Under the pieces are notes generated by a model that had not been told where the DNA came from, made no database searches, and was given only the letters and a program-made list of their open reading frames with translations. Source: Bog-756 sp963745955 (lineage in GTDB: Bacteria > Actinomycetota > Acidimicrobiia > Acidimicrobiales > RAAP-2). From it: a stretch of 64,000 bases of DNA. The DNA is taken from positions 434,001-498,000 of the forward strand of contig CAVUZI010000011.1 of NCBI GenBank assembly GCA_963745955.1. Direction: 5' to 3'. A program made the translations under genes and the position numbers. Below are positions 1 to 8,855 of this stretch, in pieces (position 1 is the first letter of the stretch; every line of letters starts with the position of its first letter).

Positions 1-768
1 CTCCGTCCGCGGGGCACGTTGCTCCCAGTTGATGCGGGCGTCGGCCGGCCGGCGGTAGTCGGGCAGGAGCACCTCGGCCGCCACCGGACGGTCACCGGCG
101 GCCAGCCGCCGGCGGGCCAGGCCGGCCAGCACGAGCGGGGACGGGGCAGACAGCTCCTGTGCTGACCCGAGGTCCACGGCGGGGTCCGCCGACAGGAGCT
201 GGCGGTAGCGTACGGCGCCGTCACCTACCACCGTGACCCGGCCGGCCTCCTTCCCGAGGTCGGCCAACCAGCCCACCAGCGTGTCGGGATCGATCGGCTC
301 GAGGCGGTCGTCGCAGACCGACCGGGGGTCGACGAACGGATCGTCACTGGCCGGGCCGGTCGCCTCGTCGAACCGGTACGACGCCGCGAACACCTCACCC
401 CGCCGCGCGTCGACCACCGACACCACACGCGCCGCGCCGCCGGATTCGAACCGCTCGGCAGCCGCTGCGGCCAGCACGTCGAGACTGCTCACTCCCAGCA
501 CGCAGATGCCGAGCGCTTGGGCCAGTGCCTTGGCTGTGGCCACCCCCACCCGCAAACCGGTGAACAACCCGGGGCCGGTATCGACCGCGAGCTGGTCAAC
601 ATCGGCCACGGTGCAACCGGAGAGGGCACACACCTCCTCGATGGCCGGCGCCAGCAGCTCGGCGTGGGCCCTCCCCCCCTCGTGGACACGCTCCGCCGAG
701 CCGCCGTCGGCGCGGATGAGCGCGACCCCGACGGTGTCGGTGGCCGACTCGATGGCCAGCAGGGTCAC
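1..768 (-). CDS. tsaB: TsaB, tRNA threonylcarbamoyladenosine complex subunit (3' end off window)
   Basis: The translated protein begins VTLLAIESATDTVGVAL and carries the TsaB core DTGPGLFTGLRVGVATAKALA at about residues 58-78. It is the inactive actin-like partner that binds TsaD and TsaE to make t6A37 in tRNAs reading ANN codons. The start is GTG at 768, overlapping the TGA of tsaE by GTGA, so translation is probably coupled. The frame stays open for 256 codons to the window edge and ends near a PDYRRPADARINW segment, which resembles the usual C-terminus, so little should be missing. rimI and tsaD would be expected next but are outside the window. Confidence 0.93.
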   Translation of the reverse strand, partial: MTLLAIESATDTVGVALIRADGGSAERVHEGGRAHAELLAPAIEEVCALSGCTVADVDQLAVDTGPGLFTGLRVGVATAKALAQALGICVLGVSSLDVLAAAAAERFESGGAARVVSVVDARRGEVFAASYRFDEATGPASDDPFVDPRSVCDDRLEPIDPDTLVGWLADLGKEAGRVTVVGDGAVRYRQLLSADPAVDLGSAQELSAPSPLVLAGLARRRLAAGDRPVAAEVLLPDYRRPADARINWEQRAPRTE

Positions 769-1310
769 GGATCCGACCTCCACGATCCGAGCGCTCGGGC
801 CAGCCCGTCCCATCGATCGGACCAGGACCCGTCGACCGAGGAGATGGTGATCACCCGGCGGTCGTCGTCGTCGGCCATGTCCAGCCGCACGGCGAGGGCG
901 CCCGAGCCCAGCACCGGTTCTGCCGCGTCCCCCCACTCCACCAGGGCCACCCCTCCGTCGTCGACCAGCTCACCGAGCCCCAATTCGACGATCTCGTGCA
1001 GACGGTCGAGCCGGTAGACGTCGGCGTGCACGAGGACCCTCACCGGTGTCCCATCCCCCACGGGGTACTGCCGGACCAGCACGAAGGTGGGACTGGTGAT
1101 GGGCTCGGTGATGCCAAGAGCCGCTCCGAACCCCTGGGCGAAGGTGGTCTTTCCCGCACCCAGGTCCCCGACCAGGAGAACCACGTCACCGGGCCGGCAC
1201 AACGGAGCCACGGCCCGGGCCAACCGCCGGGTCTGGTCGGCGGAAGCCGTGACGAGCACCAGGGCTTCGGGCGCGGGCGGTGGGTCGACCCGGGACGCGG
1301 AACGACTCAT
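765..1310 (-). CDS. tsaE: TsaE, tRNA t6A biosynthesis ATPase
   Basis: A 181-residue P-loop ATPase. The Walker A motif GDLGAGKTT is at residues 48-56, followed by SPTF and the family motif HADVYRL; VEWGD lies near the end. TsaE hydrolyses ATP to reset the TsaB-TsaD-TsaE complex that installs threonylcarbamoyl on A37 of tRNA. The start is the ATG at 1310, which overlaps the TGA of udg as ATGA; the stop overlaps the tsaB start. About 20 residues precede the usual TsaE N-terminus. It sits between a DNA repair gene and tsaB in one tightly packed unit. Confidence 0.95.
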   Translation of the reverse strand: MSRSASRVDPPPAPEALVLVTASADQTRRLARAVAPLCRPGDVVLLVGDLGAGKTTFAQGFGAALGITEPITSPTFVLVRQYPVGDGTPVRVLVHADVYRLDRLHEIVELGLGELVDDGGVALVEWGDAAEPVLGSGALAVRLDMADDDDRRVITISSVDGSWSDRWDGLARALGSWRSDP

Positions 1311-1876
1311 GCGCTCCACCCCAGCAACGCCTTGGCCCGGATGAGGTCGGCCCGCATCTCGGCCACCACCACGCCCCCCGATCGCAGGGCCGCCGCCGGG
1401 TGGTAGGTGGGTACGAGCTGCCACTCCCCCATCGGATACGAGCTCCCCCGGACCTTGGTGATCCCGAGGTCGGTCTCGAGGAGCAGCTTGGTGGCGAAGT
1501 TCCCCAGAGTGACGACCACGACGGGTCGGATCAGCTCCATCTGGGCGGCCAGGTAGGGGCGGCAGGCGGCGATCTCGTCCGGCTTGGGATCGCGATTGTC
1601 GGGAGGCCGGCACTTGACCACATTGGCGATGTAACAACGGGACCGGTCGACACCCAGCTCTTCGAGGACCAACCGGTCGAGCAGCTTGCCCGACCGGCCC
1701 ACGAAGGGCTCCCCCTGGAGATCTTCGTCGTGTCCGGGCGCCTCGCCCACGAACATCAGGTCGGCGTTCGGATCCCCCACACCGAACACCACCTGGGTGC
1801 GGGTGCCGGACAGCGGGCAGCGCGTGCAGCCGGCGGCCTCCCGGGCCAGTGCAGCCAGATCGGTCCCCGGTGCCAC
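1307..1876 (-). CDS. Family 4 uracil-DNA glycosylase (4Fe-4S)
   Basis: A 189-residue protein with the family 4 UDG layout. Cys17 and Cys20 (CTRC), Cys89 (VVKCRPP) and Cys105 (AACRPY) match the four iron-sulfur ligands. The motif GEAPG is at 44-48 and the catalytic-loop YHPAA is near residue 161. It removes uracil from DNA formed by cytosine deamination, which matters in a GC-rich genome. I chose the GTG at 1876 because a TACCAT box ends six bases upstream, the leaderless pattern seen at many genes here. The frame stays open upstream, but that part is repetitive and unlike UDG. Confidence 0.92.
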   Translation of the reverse strand: MAPGTDLAALAREAAGCTRCPLSGTRTQVVFGVGDPNADLMFVGEAPGHDEDLQGEPFVGRSGKLLDRLVLEELGVDRSRCYIANVVKCRPPDNRDPKPDEIAACRPYLAAQMELIRPVVVVTLGNFATKLLLETDLGITKVRGSSYPMGEWQLVPTYHPAAALRSGGVVVAEMRADLIRAKALLGWSA

Positions 1877-1882
1877 GGGCGA

Positions 1883-1888
1883 ATGGTA
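1883..1888 (-). promoter_or_regulatory. -10 box of a leaderless promoter for the uracil-DNA glycosylase
   Basis: TACCAT on the minus strand, with six bases to the GTG start at 1876. No Shine-Dalgarno sequence lies between. It supports the chosen start and suggests that udg-tsaE-tsaB can be transcribed separately from alr. Confidence 0.45.
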
Positions 1889-1909
1889 CTGCCCGGTGCT
1901 CCCGGTGCC

Positions 1910-2027
1910 GCACCGGACGGTCGGGTTGCCGCAACGGACGGTCGTGCCTCCGACCGAGCACAAGACCCTCGGCACCGGACGGTCGGGCCTCCGTCCGAGC
2001 ACCGGACGGTCGGCACCGGACGGTCCT
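1910..2027. repeat. Irregular repeats with core GCACCGGACGGTCGG between alr and udg
   Basis: Five copies of a 15-base unit start at 1910, 1931 (one mismatch in the core), 1972, 1999 and 2013. They fill most of the gap between the corrected end of alr and the udg start. The core CCGGACGG also appears in the tandem repeat inside truA (9753-9840). The unequal spacing (21, 41, 27 and 14 bases) argues against a simple tandem array and against CRISPR. Confidence 0.8.
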
Positions 2028-2030
2028 GCC

Positions 2031-3210
2031 TCAGCCCGACGACCCGCCGGTACCCTCCACGATGAGACGCGGAACCCTCGGCCCGATGTCCGCACAGCAC
2101 CTCGTAGCTGATGGTGCCGAGGAGCCCGGCCCACTCGTCGGCGGTGATCTCCTCGTCCCCCTGGCGTCCGAGGAGGACCACCTCGTCGCCCACCTCCACC
2201 GGGGCGGTACCGACCGGTCCGCAGTCGATCATCACCTGGTCCATGGTCACCGTGCCGGCGAGGGGCCGCCGGATCCCGCGGATCAGCACCTCACCCCCCT
2301 GGTCGAACAGGCGGCGGGGGACGCCGTCGGCGTAGCCGATCGGGGCCGTGGCCACCGTCGAGCGTCGTTCGAGGGGCCGCTTCCGGCCGTAGGACGGCCG
2401 TTCACCCGGATCGAGCTGGCGCGTGTAGGTCACATGGGTCCGGAGCGACAGCACCGGCCGGAGCATCTGGCCGCCGGTGGCGGCTGCGATCTGGTCGGCC
2501 AGGGCCGGGGTCGGGGCCACCCCGTAGACGGCGATCCCGCAACGCACCATGTCGTGTCGTGCTGCGGGGATCCCGATGGCACCGGCCGAATTGGCCACGT
2601 GGGTCATCGGGGGTCGGTGCCCGGCGGCCGAGAGGGAGGCCACTACTGACTCGAAGCGCTCGAGCTGCGCGGCGGTGAACTCGCGGTCGATGGCACTGAC
2701 GCCCTCGGCCACCGCCAGGTGGGTCCACAGTGCGCCCATGGAGAGCCGGGGATCGGCGGCCACGGTGGCGGCCAGGCCGGCCGCGTCCACGACATCGGCC
2801 CCGACCCGGTGCATGCCCGTGTCCACCTTGAGATGGACGTCGACCGGCGGGCCATCGGTCACCGTCGCGCTGAGCTGCCCGAGGGCGCCGTAGGTATACA
2901 GGGTCGGGACCAGACGGCGGGCCACCGCCTCGGCCATCGCCTCCACCGGGGGCTCGGAGAGGAGCAGGATCGGCGCCTCTATGCCGGCCTCTCGCAGGGA
3001 AACCCCCTCTTCCACCAGGGCCACGGCCAGCCACTCGGCGCCGCCTTCGAGCGCGGCCCTGGCCACGGGCACCGCGCCGTGGCCGTAGCCGTCGGCCTTG
3101 ACCACCGCGCACAGGGCCGCGGGATGCGAGAGGCGGACCAGGAGCGAGGCGTTGTGACGCACGGCATCCAGGTCGATGTCGGCCCACGCCGGCCGCCAGC
3201 GGTCAGCCAC
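2031..3210 (-). CDS. alr: Alanine racemase, frame broken near the 3' end
   Basis: A PLP-dependent fold III racemase making D-alanine for peptidoglycan. The cofactor lysine lies in AVVKADGYGHGA (about residue 38), and the second catalytic region is PIGYADGVPRRL. The family C-terminus is CGIGPRVPR, but the frame reads CGHRAEG. Removing one base near 2086-2091 restores CGIGPRVPRLIVEG and a stop at 2031, giving 392 residues, the normal length. Uncorrected, the frame runs on through the repeats. The GTG at 3210 lies inside the end of nnr, so translation is probably coupled; GTG codons at 3216 and 3231 are alternatives. Confidence 0.9.
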
Positions 3211-4594
3211 GGGCACCGGCCCCCGGCCCACCCGACGACTCCAGCAGGGACAGAACCCCGGCCACGAGGTCGGGGAGGTCGCCTGCCATCAGGCCCTCGG
3301 CCAGGCCTCGGGCCCCGGCCCGGCCGTGCACGTGGGCGGCCAGTGCGGCCGCCTCCGGCGGGTTCATGCCGCGGGCGAGCATGGCCCCGATCATTCCCGA
3401 CAGCACGTCGCCGGTACCCGCGGTGGCCAGGGCAGTGGTGCCCGACAGGCCCAGCAGGACCCGACCGGCGACGTCGGACACAGCGGTGGTGGGCCCCTTG
3501 AGCAGGGCGACAGCACCGGAGGACACAGCCAGTCGGCGGGCGGCGTCGATCCGGTCCGGGCCCGGGTCGGCTCCCGTCAACCGCGCGTACTCGCCGTCAT
3601 GGGGGGTGAGGACCACGCGGGACCGGGCCTGGAGCGAGTCGTCACCACCGACCCGCCCGAGTGCGAAGAGGCCGTCGGCGTCGACCACGACCGGCACCGG
3701 CGACTCGGCCACCAGGCGCTTCACCTCCCCCGCCGTTCCCTCCTCGCGCCCCAATCCAGGCCCCACCACCACCGCGGCACACCGGGACGCCGCCTCCAGC
3801 GCGGCCGCCGACCAACCGGCCGGCGGCAGCTGCACACTCACCGCCTCCGAGGCGGGCGAACCGGACAGGTCGGCGCCCGGCACACCGAGACGGACCATCC
3901 CCGCCCCCGACCGGTAAGCGGACCGGGCGCACAGGGCCGCCGCTCCGGTCATGCCGGGCGATCCGGCCACGACCATCAGGGCGGCGGACCACTTGTTCCC
4001 AGCGTGGCGCCGTGGGGGGAGCAGGGCGCGCACGTCGCCGTCCTCCATCACCCAGATGTCCGGGTTGCCGGTCGGGAGGCCGATGTCGGCCACGGACACC
4101 TGACCGGCCAGACGAGCCCCCTGGCCCTGGAGGAGCCCGGGCTTGAGGGCCACGAACGTCACCGTGCGGGACGCGGGGCTCGGGCTGCCCGAGGCCTCGC
4201 CCGTGTCACCTTTGACTCCCGAAGGGATGTCGACGGCCAGCACCGGGGTACCCGCCACCAGGACCGGGGCGCGGTACTCCCCGCGGAACCCGGTCCCGTA
4301 GGCGGCGTCGATGACCAGGTCGGCCGCACCGATGGCTTCCGGCGAACCCGCCTCGACGATGCGCAGGCGGGCCCCGCGGCGGCGGAGGACAGAGGCCGCC
4401 ACCCGGCCGTCGGCCCCGTTGTTCCCCCGGCCGGCCACGACGACCACCCGGCGCCCGTAGGCCCCACCGAGCATGTCCATGGCCGCCAGGGCCACGGCCA
4501 GGCCAGCCCGTCCGACCAGCACGTCGAGGGGCGAGGACTCAAGGGCCGCGGCGTCGATCTCGTTCATCTGGGAGACGGTCAGGACGGGCAGCAT
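3203..4594 (-). CDS. nnr: Bifunctional NAD(P)HX epimerase / ADP-dependent dehydratase
   Basis: A 463-residue metabolite-repair enzyme. The N-terminal YjeF_N half has VVVAGRGNNGADGRVAA, the epimerase nucleotide loop, and DAAYGTGFRG. The C-terminal carbohydrate-kinase-like half has VVVGPGLG, VLTPHDGEYARL and ATAGTGDVLSGMI, the phosphate and catalytic Asp motif of the dehydratase. Together they turn hydrated NAD(P)H back into NAD(P)H. The ATG at 4594 is preferred because a TAGCGT box ends seven bases upstream. That box overlaps the TAG stop of acpS. alr overlaps its 3' end. Confidence 0.94.
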   Translation of the reverse strand: MLPVLTVSQMNEIDAAALESSPLDVLVGRAGLAVALAAMDMLGGAYGRRVVVVAGRGNNGADGRVAASVLRRRGARLRIVEAGSPEAIGAADLVIDAAYGTGFRGEYRAPVLVAGTPVLAVDIPSGVKGDTGEASGSPSPASRTVTFVALKPGLLQGQGARLAGQVSVADIGLPTGNPDIWVMEDGDVRALLPPRRHAGNKWSAALMVVAGSPGMTGAAALCARSAYRSGAGMVRLGVPGADLSGSPASEAVSVQLPPAGWSAAALEAASRCAAVVVGPGLGREEGTAGEVKRLVAESPVPVVVDADGLFALGRVGGDDSLQARSRVVLTPHDGEYARLTGADPGPDRIDAARRLAVSSGAVALLKGPTTAVSDVAGRVLLGLSGTTALATAGTGDVLSGMIGAMLARGMNPPEAAALAAHVHGRAGARGLAEGLMAGDLPDLVAGVLSLLESSGGPGAGARG

Positions 4595-4601
4595 GAGCGC
4601 G

Positions 4602-4607
4602 ACGCTA
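4602..4607 (-). promoter_or_regulatory. -10 box of a leaderless promoter for nnr
   Basis: TAGCGT on the minus strand, with seven bases to the ATG at 4594. Its first three bases are also the TAG stop codon of acpS, so stop codon and promoter share sequence. Confidence 0.4.
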
Positions 4608-5141
4608 CGGCTTCGCGGCCCGGTCCGCGGGGAGGACGCGGCCGGGAGTGCGCGGCCCGATGGCACCCTCGCTCCCACGGCCGCCGCCTTCGGCCACCAC
4701 CACGGCCATGGCCACCTGGTCGGTGTGGGTCAGGGAGAGGTGCCACCGCAGAACTCCCGCGTCGCCGGCCAGTTCGAGGGCCGAGCGGTGGAGCACGAGG
4801 GAGGGTGCGTCGAGCCCGCGGCGGACCACCTCCACGTCGGTGAAGGGGAAGGCACCCAGCCCGACGCCGAGCGCCTTCATGGTCGCCTCCTTGGCCGCGA
4901 ACCGGGTCGACAGCCGCGGCACCGGGTCGGACGCGGCGGCGGCATAGGCCCGCTCCCCCCCGGTGAAGAGCCTGTCGGCCAGCCGGGTGCGCCGGCCGAG
5001 CACCCGCCGGAACCGCTCGATGTCGACGGCATCGACCCCCACCCCGACCACCGCGCCGGCGAGCCCGCTGCGGGTGGCCAGCTCCCGGGCGGCCCCTGCC
5101 AGTGTGGCGGACAGCGGCCCGACCGGGTCCGCCGGGCTCAC
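4605..5141 (-). CDS. acpS: Holo-[acyl-carrier-protein] synthase
   Basis: It transfers 4'-phosphopantetheine from CoA to acyl carrier protein. The metal-binding motif GVDAVDIERF is at about residues 35-44 and the second motif FAAKEATMKALG at 81-92, with LSLTHTDQVAMAVV near the end. At 178 residues it is longer than the usual 120-130: it has about 30 extra residues at each end, with a basic, proline-rich C-terminus. The GTG at 5141 overlaps the glmS stop as GTGA; an internal start nearer GVGVDAV cannot be excluded. Confidence 0.9.
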   Translation of the reverse strand: MSPADPVGPLSATLAGAARELATRSGLAGAVVGVGVDAVDIERFRRVLGRRTRLADRLFTGGERAYAAAASDPVPRLSTRFAAKEATMKALGVGLGAFPFTDVEVVRRGLDAPSLVLHRSALELAGDAGVLRWHLSLTHTDQVAMAVVVAEGGGRGSEGAIGPRTPGRVLPADRAAKP

Positions 5142-7012
5142 TCGACGGTGACCACCTTGGCCAGGTTGCGGGGTCGGTCGACGTCGTGACCGTGGAGGCG
5201 GGCCAACGAGTAGGCGAACATCTGCAACGGCACGACGTCGACGATGGGTGCGAACAGGTACGGGGTCTCGGGCACCCACAGCACGGCGTCGGCCTGGCGG
5301 GCCGTCTCCTCGTCGCCGTCGTTGGCCACCAGCACGACCGTCGCCCCGCGGCTCTTGACCTCGGCCACGTTGCTCATCATCTTCTCCCAGATGGGTGTGC
5401 GGGTGGCCACCCCGATGACCACCGTCCCCGGCTCGACCAGGGCGATGGGCCCGTGCTTGAGCTCGCCGGCGGGGAAGCCCTCGGCCCGGAGGTAGGAGAG
5501 CTCCTTCAGCTTGAGAGCACCCTCGAGGGCCACCGGGTACCCGACCTGGCGCCCGAGGAAGATGAAGGAAGGCGAGTCCTGGTAGAGGGTGGCCACGGCC
5601 TCCACGTCGGCGGCCCGTTCGATGGCCAGGGCCACCTTGCCGGGGAGGGCTCCCATCGCCTCGAACAGGGACCGGGCGGCCGCGGGCTCAAGGGTCCCCC
5701 GGACCTGGCCCAGATAGAGGGCCAGGATCTCGAGCGCGGTGATCTGGGCCAGGTGGGTCTTGGTGGCCGCCACCCCGATCTCCGGCCCCGCTCTCGTGTA
5801 GAGGACGGCATCGGCCTTGCGGGCCATGGATGAGTCGACCACGTTGGAGATGACCAGCACCTTGGCACCGAGCCGGCGCGCCTCCACGATGGCCTCGAAG
5901 GTGTCCGCCGTCTCGCCCGACTGGCTGACCCCGATGACCAGGGTGGCGGCGTCGAGGACCGGATCGCGGTACCGGAATTCGCTGGCGATGTCGATCTCCA
6001 CCGGCAGCCGGCCCCAGTGCTCGATGGCGTACTTGGCCATCAGCCCGGCGTGGTAGCTGCTGCCGCAGGCCACGATGAACACCTTGTTGAAGGCCCGGAA
6101 CTCCTCGTTGGTGATGTGGACCTCGTCGAGGACGAGGGTGCCGTCGGGCAGCACCCGGTCGAGCATCGTGTCGGCCACGGCCCGCGGCTGCTCGCGGATC
6201 TCCTTGCTCATGTAGTCGTCGAATCCGTCCTTGCGGGCCGAGTCGAGGTCCCAGTCGACCGTCAGCCGGTCGGGCTCCACCTCGGTCCCGTCCAGGGCGG
6301 TGACCCTGACGGAACCCGGACGCAGCTCGGCGAGCTGGTCGTCCTCGAGGACCAGGAACTCGCGGGTGAGTCCGAGGATGGCCGGAACGTCCGAGGCCAG
6401 GAAGGCCGCCGAGTCGCCGATCCCCATCAGGAGCGGTGACACCCGGCGGGAGGCCACGATGAGATCGGGCTCGTCGGCGTGCACGACGGCCACGGAGAAC
6501 GACCCACGTATCCGCCCGAGGGCGTCACGGACGGCGCCGACCAGTCCGCCGTCGGGTCGGGCGGCCAGTGACGCCTCGATGAGATGGGCCAGGACCTCGG
6601 TGTCGGTCTCCGATTCGAAGCGGTGGCCGGCGGCCCGGAGCTCGTCCTCCAGCTCGACGTGGTTCTCGATGATCCCGTTGTGGATCAGTCCCAGCCGACC
6701 CGAACAGTCGAGATGGGGATGGGCGTTGACCTCGGTCGGGCCGCCGTGCGTGGCCCACCGGGTATGGCCGATCCCGGCGCTCGCTCCCTCCGGGGCCCAC
6801 TCCGCCCGCTTGACCAGGTCGTCGAGGGAGCGGGTCCCGTTGGCCGCCCGGGCCCGCCAGACGCCCTGCTCGCCGGGCGCCCCCACCAGGGCCAGCCCGG
6901 CGGAGTCGTAGCCCCGGTACTCGAGGCGGGCCAGACCCTCGAGGAGGACGTCGACCACCGCCGCGCCATCGGATTTCCCCGGGCCGTAGGTGATCCCGAT
7001 GATCCCGCACAT
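5138..7012 (-). CDS. glmS: Glutamine--fructose-6-phosphate aminotransferase (isomerizing)
   Basis: 624 residues, starting MCGIIGI with Cys2 as the glutaminase nucleophile. The N-terminal half is the class II glutamine amidotransferase (GHTRWATHG). The C-terminal half has two SIS domains (ACGSSYHAGL, SQSGETADT) and ends DRPRNLAKVVTVE as the family does. It makes glucosamine-6-phosphate, the first step of UDP-GlcNAc synthesis. It is transcribed just after glmM, the next enzyme in the path. The ATG at 7012 follows a TAGCCT box by seven bases, suggesting its own leaderless transcript. No glmS ribozyme is visible. Confidence 0.97.
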   Translation of the reverse strand: MCGIIGITYGPGKSDGAAVVDVLLEGLARLEYRGYDSAGLALVGAPGEQGVWRARAANGTRSLDDLVKRAEWAPEGASAGIGHTRWATHGGPTEVNAHPHLDCSGRLGLIHNGIIENHVELEDELRAAGHRFESETDTEVLAHLIEASLAARPDGGLVGAVRDALGRIRGSFSVAVVHADEPDLIVASRRVSPLLMGIGDSAAFLASDVPAILGLTREFLVLEDDQLAELRPGSVRVTALDGTEVEPDRLTVDWDLDSARKDGFDDYMSKEIREQPRAVADTMLDRVLPDGTLVLDEVHITNEEFRAFNKVFIVACGSSYHAGLMAKYAIEHWGRLPVEIDIASEFRYRDPVLDAATLVIGVSQSGETADTFEAIVEARRLGAKVLVISNVVDSSMARKADAVLYTRAGPEIGVAATKTHLAQITALEILALYLGQVRGTLEPAAARSLFEAMGALPGKVALAIERAADVEAVATLYQDSPSFIFLGRQVGYPVALEGALKLKELSYLRAEGFPAGELKHGPIALVEPGTVVIGVATRTPIWEKMMSNVAEVKSRGATVVLVANDGDEETARQADAVLWVPETPYLFAPIVDVVPLQMFAYSLARLHGHDVDRPRNLAKVVTVE

Positions 7013-7019
7013 GCTCTCG

Positions 7020-7025
7020 AGGCTA
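7020..7025 (-). promoter_or_regulatory. -10 box of a leaderless promoter for glmS
   Basis: TAGCCT on the minus strand, seven bases before the ATG at 7012, in the 18-base gap between glmM and glmS. No ribosome binding site is seen. Confidence 0.4.
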
Positions 7026-7030
7026 GTGGT

Positions 7031-8398
7031 TCACCCGTGGGTGGCCGCGGCAGCCTGGAGCTCGAACTCGACCAGGTTGCCGAGCCGGTTGGCGATCTCC
7101 TCGGCCACCCCGTCGCCGACGGCCTCCACCATGACTCTGACCAGGGGCTCGGTCCCACTCGGACGCAGGACGACCCGGCCGCCGTCGCCGAGCCGCTCCT
7201 CCTCCTCGGCCACGGCCGACCACACCGCCTGTGCGGTGTCGAGGAGCTCGGTGTTGGGCACGGGCACGTTGACCAGCACTTGGGGGACCTGGACGACCAG
7301 CCCGTCCAACAGCTCGGCCAGCGGCCTGCCCTTCCGCGACACCAGGTCGGCCAGGACGAGTCCGGTCAGGAGTCCGTCACCGGTCGTGGCCAGCCGCCGG
7401 AAGACGATGTGCCCCGACTGCTCACCCCCGAGGGCGAAGCCGTGCTTGTCCAGGGCGGCCAGCACGTGACGGTCCCCGACCGCCGTCTCCTCCACGACGA
7501 TGCCCCGCTCCTCCATGGCCAGGCGGAACCCGAGGTTGCTCATCACGGTGACCACCACGGTGTTGCCGGCCAGCTGTCCGCGCTCGGCCAGGTCGAGGGC
7601 GAACAGGGCGAGCAGCTCGTCCCCGTTGACCACCCTCCCCCCGTGCTCCACGGCCAGGAGGCGGTCGGCGTCCCCGTCGAGGGCCAGACCCAGATCGGCA
7701 CCGTGCTCGACCACGGCGGTGGCCAGGGTCCCGGTCGAGGTGGACCCGCACCCGGCATTGATGTTGGTGCCGTCCGGTTCACAGCCGATGGCCACCACCT
7801 CGGCTCCCAGCCGCTCGTACACCCGGGCCGCCAGACCGGAGGCGGCCCCGTTGGCGCTGTCAACCACCAGCCGCATGCCGTCGAGCCTGCGCCCGTCCAC
7901 CAGCGAACCGAGGTGGTCGACGTAGGAGTCCTCGATGCCGGGCTCGGCGGCCAGGCTGCCGACGCCGTGGCCCTCGAGCGTCCGGGGGCCTCTGGCCGAT
8001 GGATCGAGCACGCGTTCGAGCTCGTCCTCGATGGCGGACTCCTCCTCGGCGCTGAGCTTGACCCCGCCGGCTGCGAACACCTTGATCCCGTTGTCGGCGA
8101 AGGGGTTGTGCGACGCCGAGATCACCACGGCAGGAACGCCCCGAGTCGCCGACAGCCAGGCCAGGGCGGGCGTGGGCAGGACCCCGACATCGACCACGTC
8201 CGCCCCCTCGCTGGCCAGTCCGGCGGACAGCGCGGCCTGGAGCATGGGCCCCGACCGGCGGGTATCGCGGCCGACCAGGAAGGTGGTGGCGGTCATGGTG
8301 CGGCCGATGGCCCGCCCGAGAGCGAGGACCAGGTCGGTGGTCAGTTCGACGTTGGCGACACCCCGGACGCCGTCGGTGCCGAACCGGATTCTGGCCAC
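7031..8398 (-). CDS. glmM: Phosphoglucosamine mutase
   Basis: 455 residues. The N-terminus FGTDGVRGVAN and the active-site motif ISASHNP, with the phosphoserine at about residue 96, identify GlmM. The metal loop DGDADRLLAV and the C-terminal RPSGTEPLVRVMVE phosphate-binding motif are present. It converts glucosamine-6-phosphate to the 1-phosphate for UDP-GlcNAc and peptidoglycan. The start is GTG at 8398, four bases after the rpsI stop, so it is probably cotranscribed with rplM-rpsI. The next gene is glmS, giving a two-step pathway pair. Confidence 0.97.
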   Translation of the reverse strand: MARIRFGTDGVRGVANVELTTDLVLALGRAIGRTMTATTFLVGRDTRRSGPMLQAALSAGLASEGADVVDVGVLPTPALAWLSATRGVPAVVISASHNPFADNGIKVFAAGGVKLSAEEESAIEDELERVLDPSARGPRTLEGHGVGSLAAEPGIEDSYVDHLGSLVDGRRLDGMRLVVDSANGAASGLAARVYERLGAEVVAIGCEPDGTNINAGCGSTSTGTLATAVVEHGADLGLALDGDADRLLAVEHGGRVVNGDELLALFALDLAERGQLAGNTVVVTVMSNLGFRLAMEERGIVVEETAVGDRHVLAALDKHGFALGGEQSGHIVFRRLATTGDGLLTGLVLADLVSRKGRPLAELLDGLVVQVPQVLVNVPVPNTELLDTAQAVWSAVAEEEERLGDGGRVVLRPSGTEPLVRVMVEAVGDGVAEEIANRLGNLVEFELQAAAATHG

Positions 8399-8402
8399 CG
8401 GA

Positions 8403-8855
8403 CTACCGCTTGGAGTACTGGGGAGCCTTGCGGGCCTTCTTCAGGCCGTACTTCTTCGACTCCTTCTCCCGCGAGTCACGGGTGAGGAACCCCGCCCTCT
8501 TGAGCGCGGCCCGGAGCTCCGGGTCGAGCTGGCACAGCGCCCGGGCGATCCCGAGCCGGAAGGCGCCGGCCTGGCCGGACACCCCACCGCCGTCGATCGT
8601 CACGTCGATGGCCCACGACTCCGAGGTGTCGGTCAGCCGCAGGGGCTCGGTGACGATCATGCGGTGGGTGGCGGAGGTGAAGTAGTCCTCGAACTTGTGA
8701 CCGTTGACGGTGATGGCCCCCTGACCCGGACGGATCCGGACCCGGGCGACGGCCCGCTTGCGTCGGCCTGTCGTCTGGCAGATGGGGGCGGCTGTGGCCA
8801 CGGTGGGTTCCTCGCGATCGGTTCGTGCGGTTGCCTGGTCGGCGACGGTGCTCAC
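8403..8855 (-). CDS. rpsI: 30S ribosomal protein S9
   Basis: 150 residues with the S9 core TTGRRKRAVARVRI and the conserved C-terminus KKARKAPQYSKR, whose terminal arginine reaches the P-site tRNA. About 25 extra residues precede the core, common in actinobacteria. The GTG at 8855 overlaps the TGA of rplM as GTGA. Confidence 0.97.
   Translation of the reverse strand: MSTVADQATARTDREEPTVATAAPICQTTGRRKRAVARVRIRPGQGAITVNGHKFEDYFTSATHRMIVTEPLRLTDTSESWAIDVTIDGGGVSGQAGAFRLGIARALCQLDPELRAALKRAGFLTRDSREKESKKYGLKKARKAPQYSKR

Noticed and set aside
6990..7030. glmS ribozyme upstream of glmS
   Set aside because: The gap between glmM and glmS is only 18 bases, too short for the ribozyme.
6584..8485. A 633-codon open frame on the plus strand opposite glmS and glmM
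   Set aside because: It spans two convincing genes on the other strand and has no recognisable domain.
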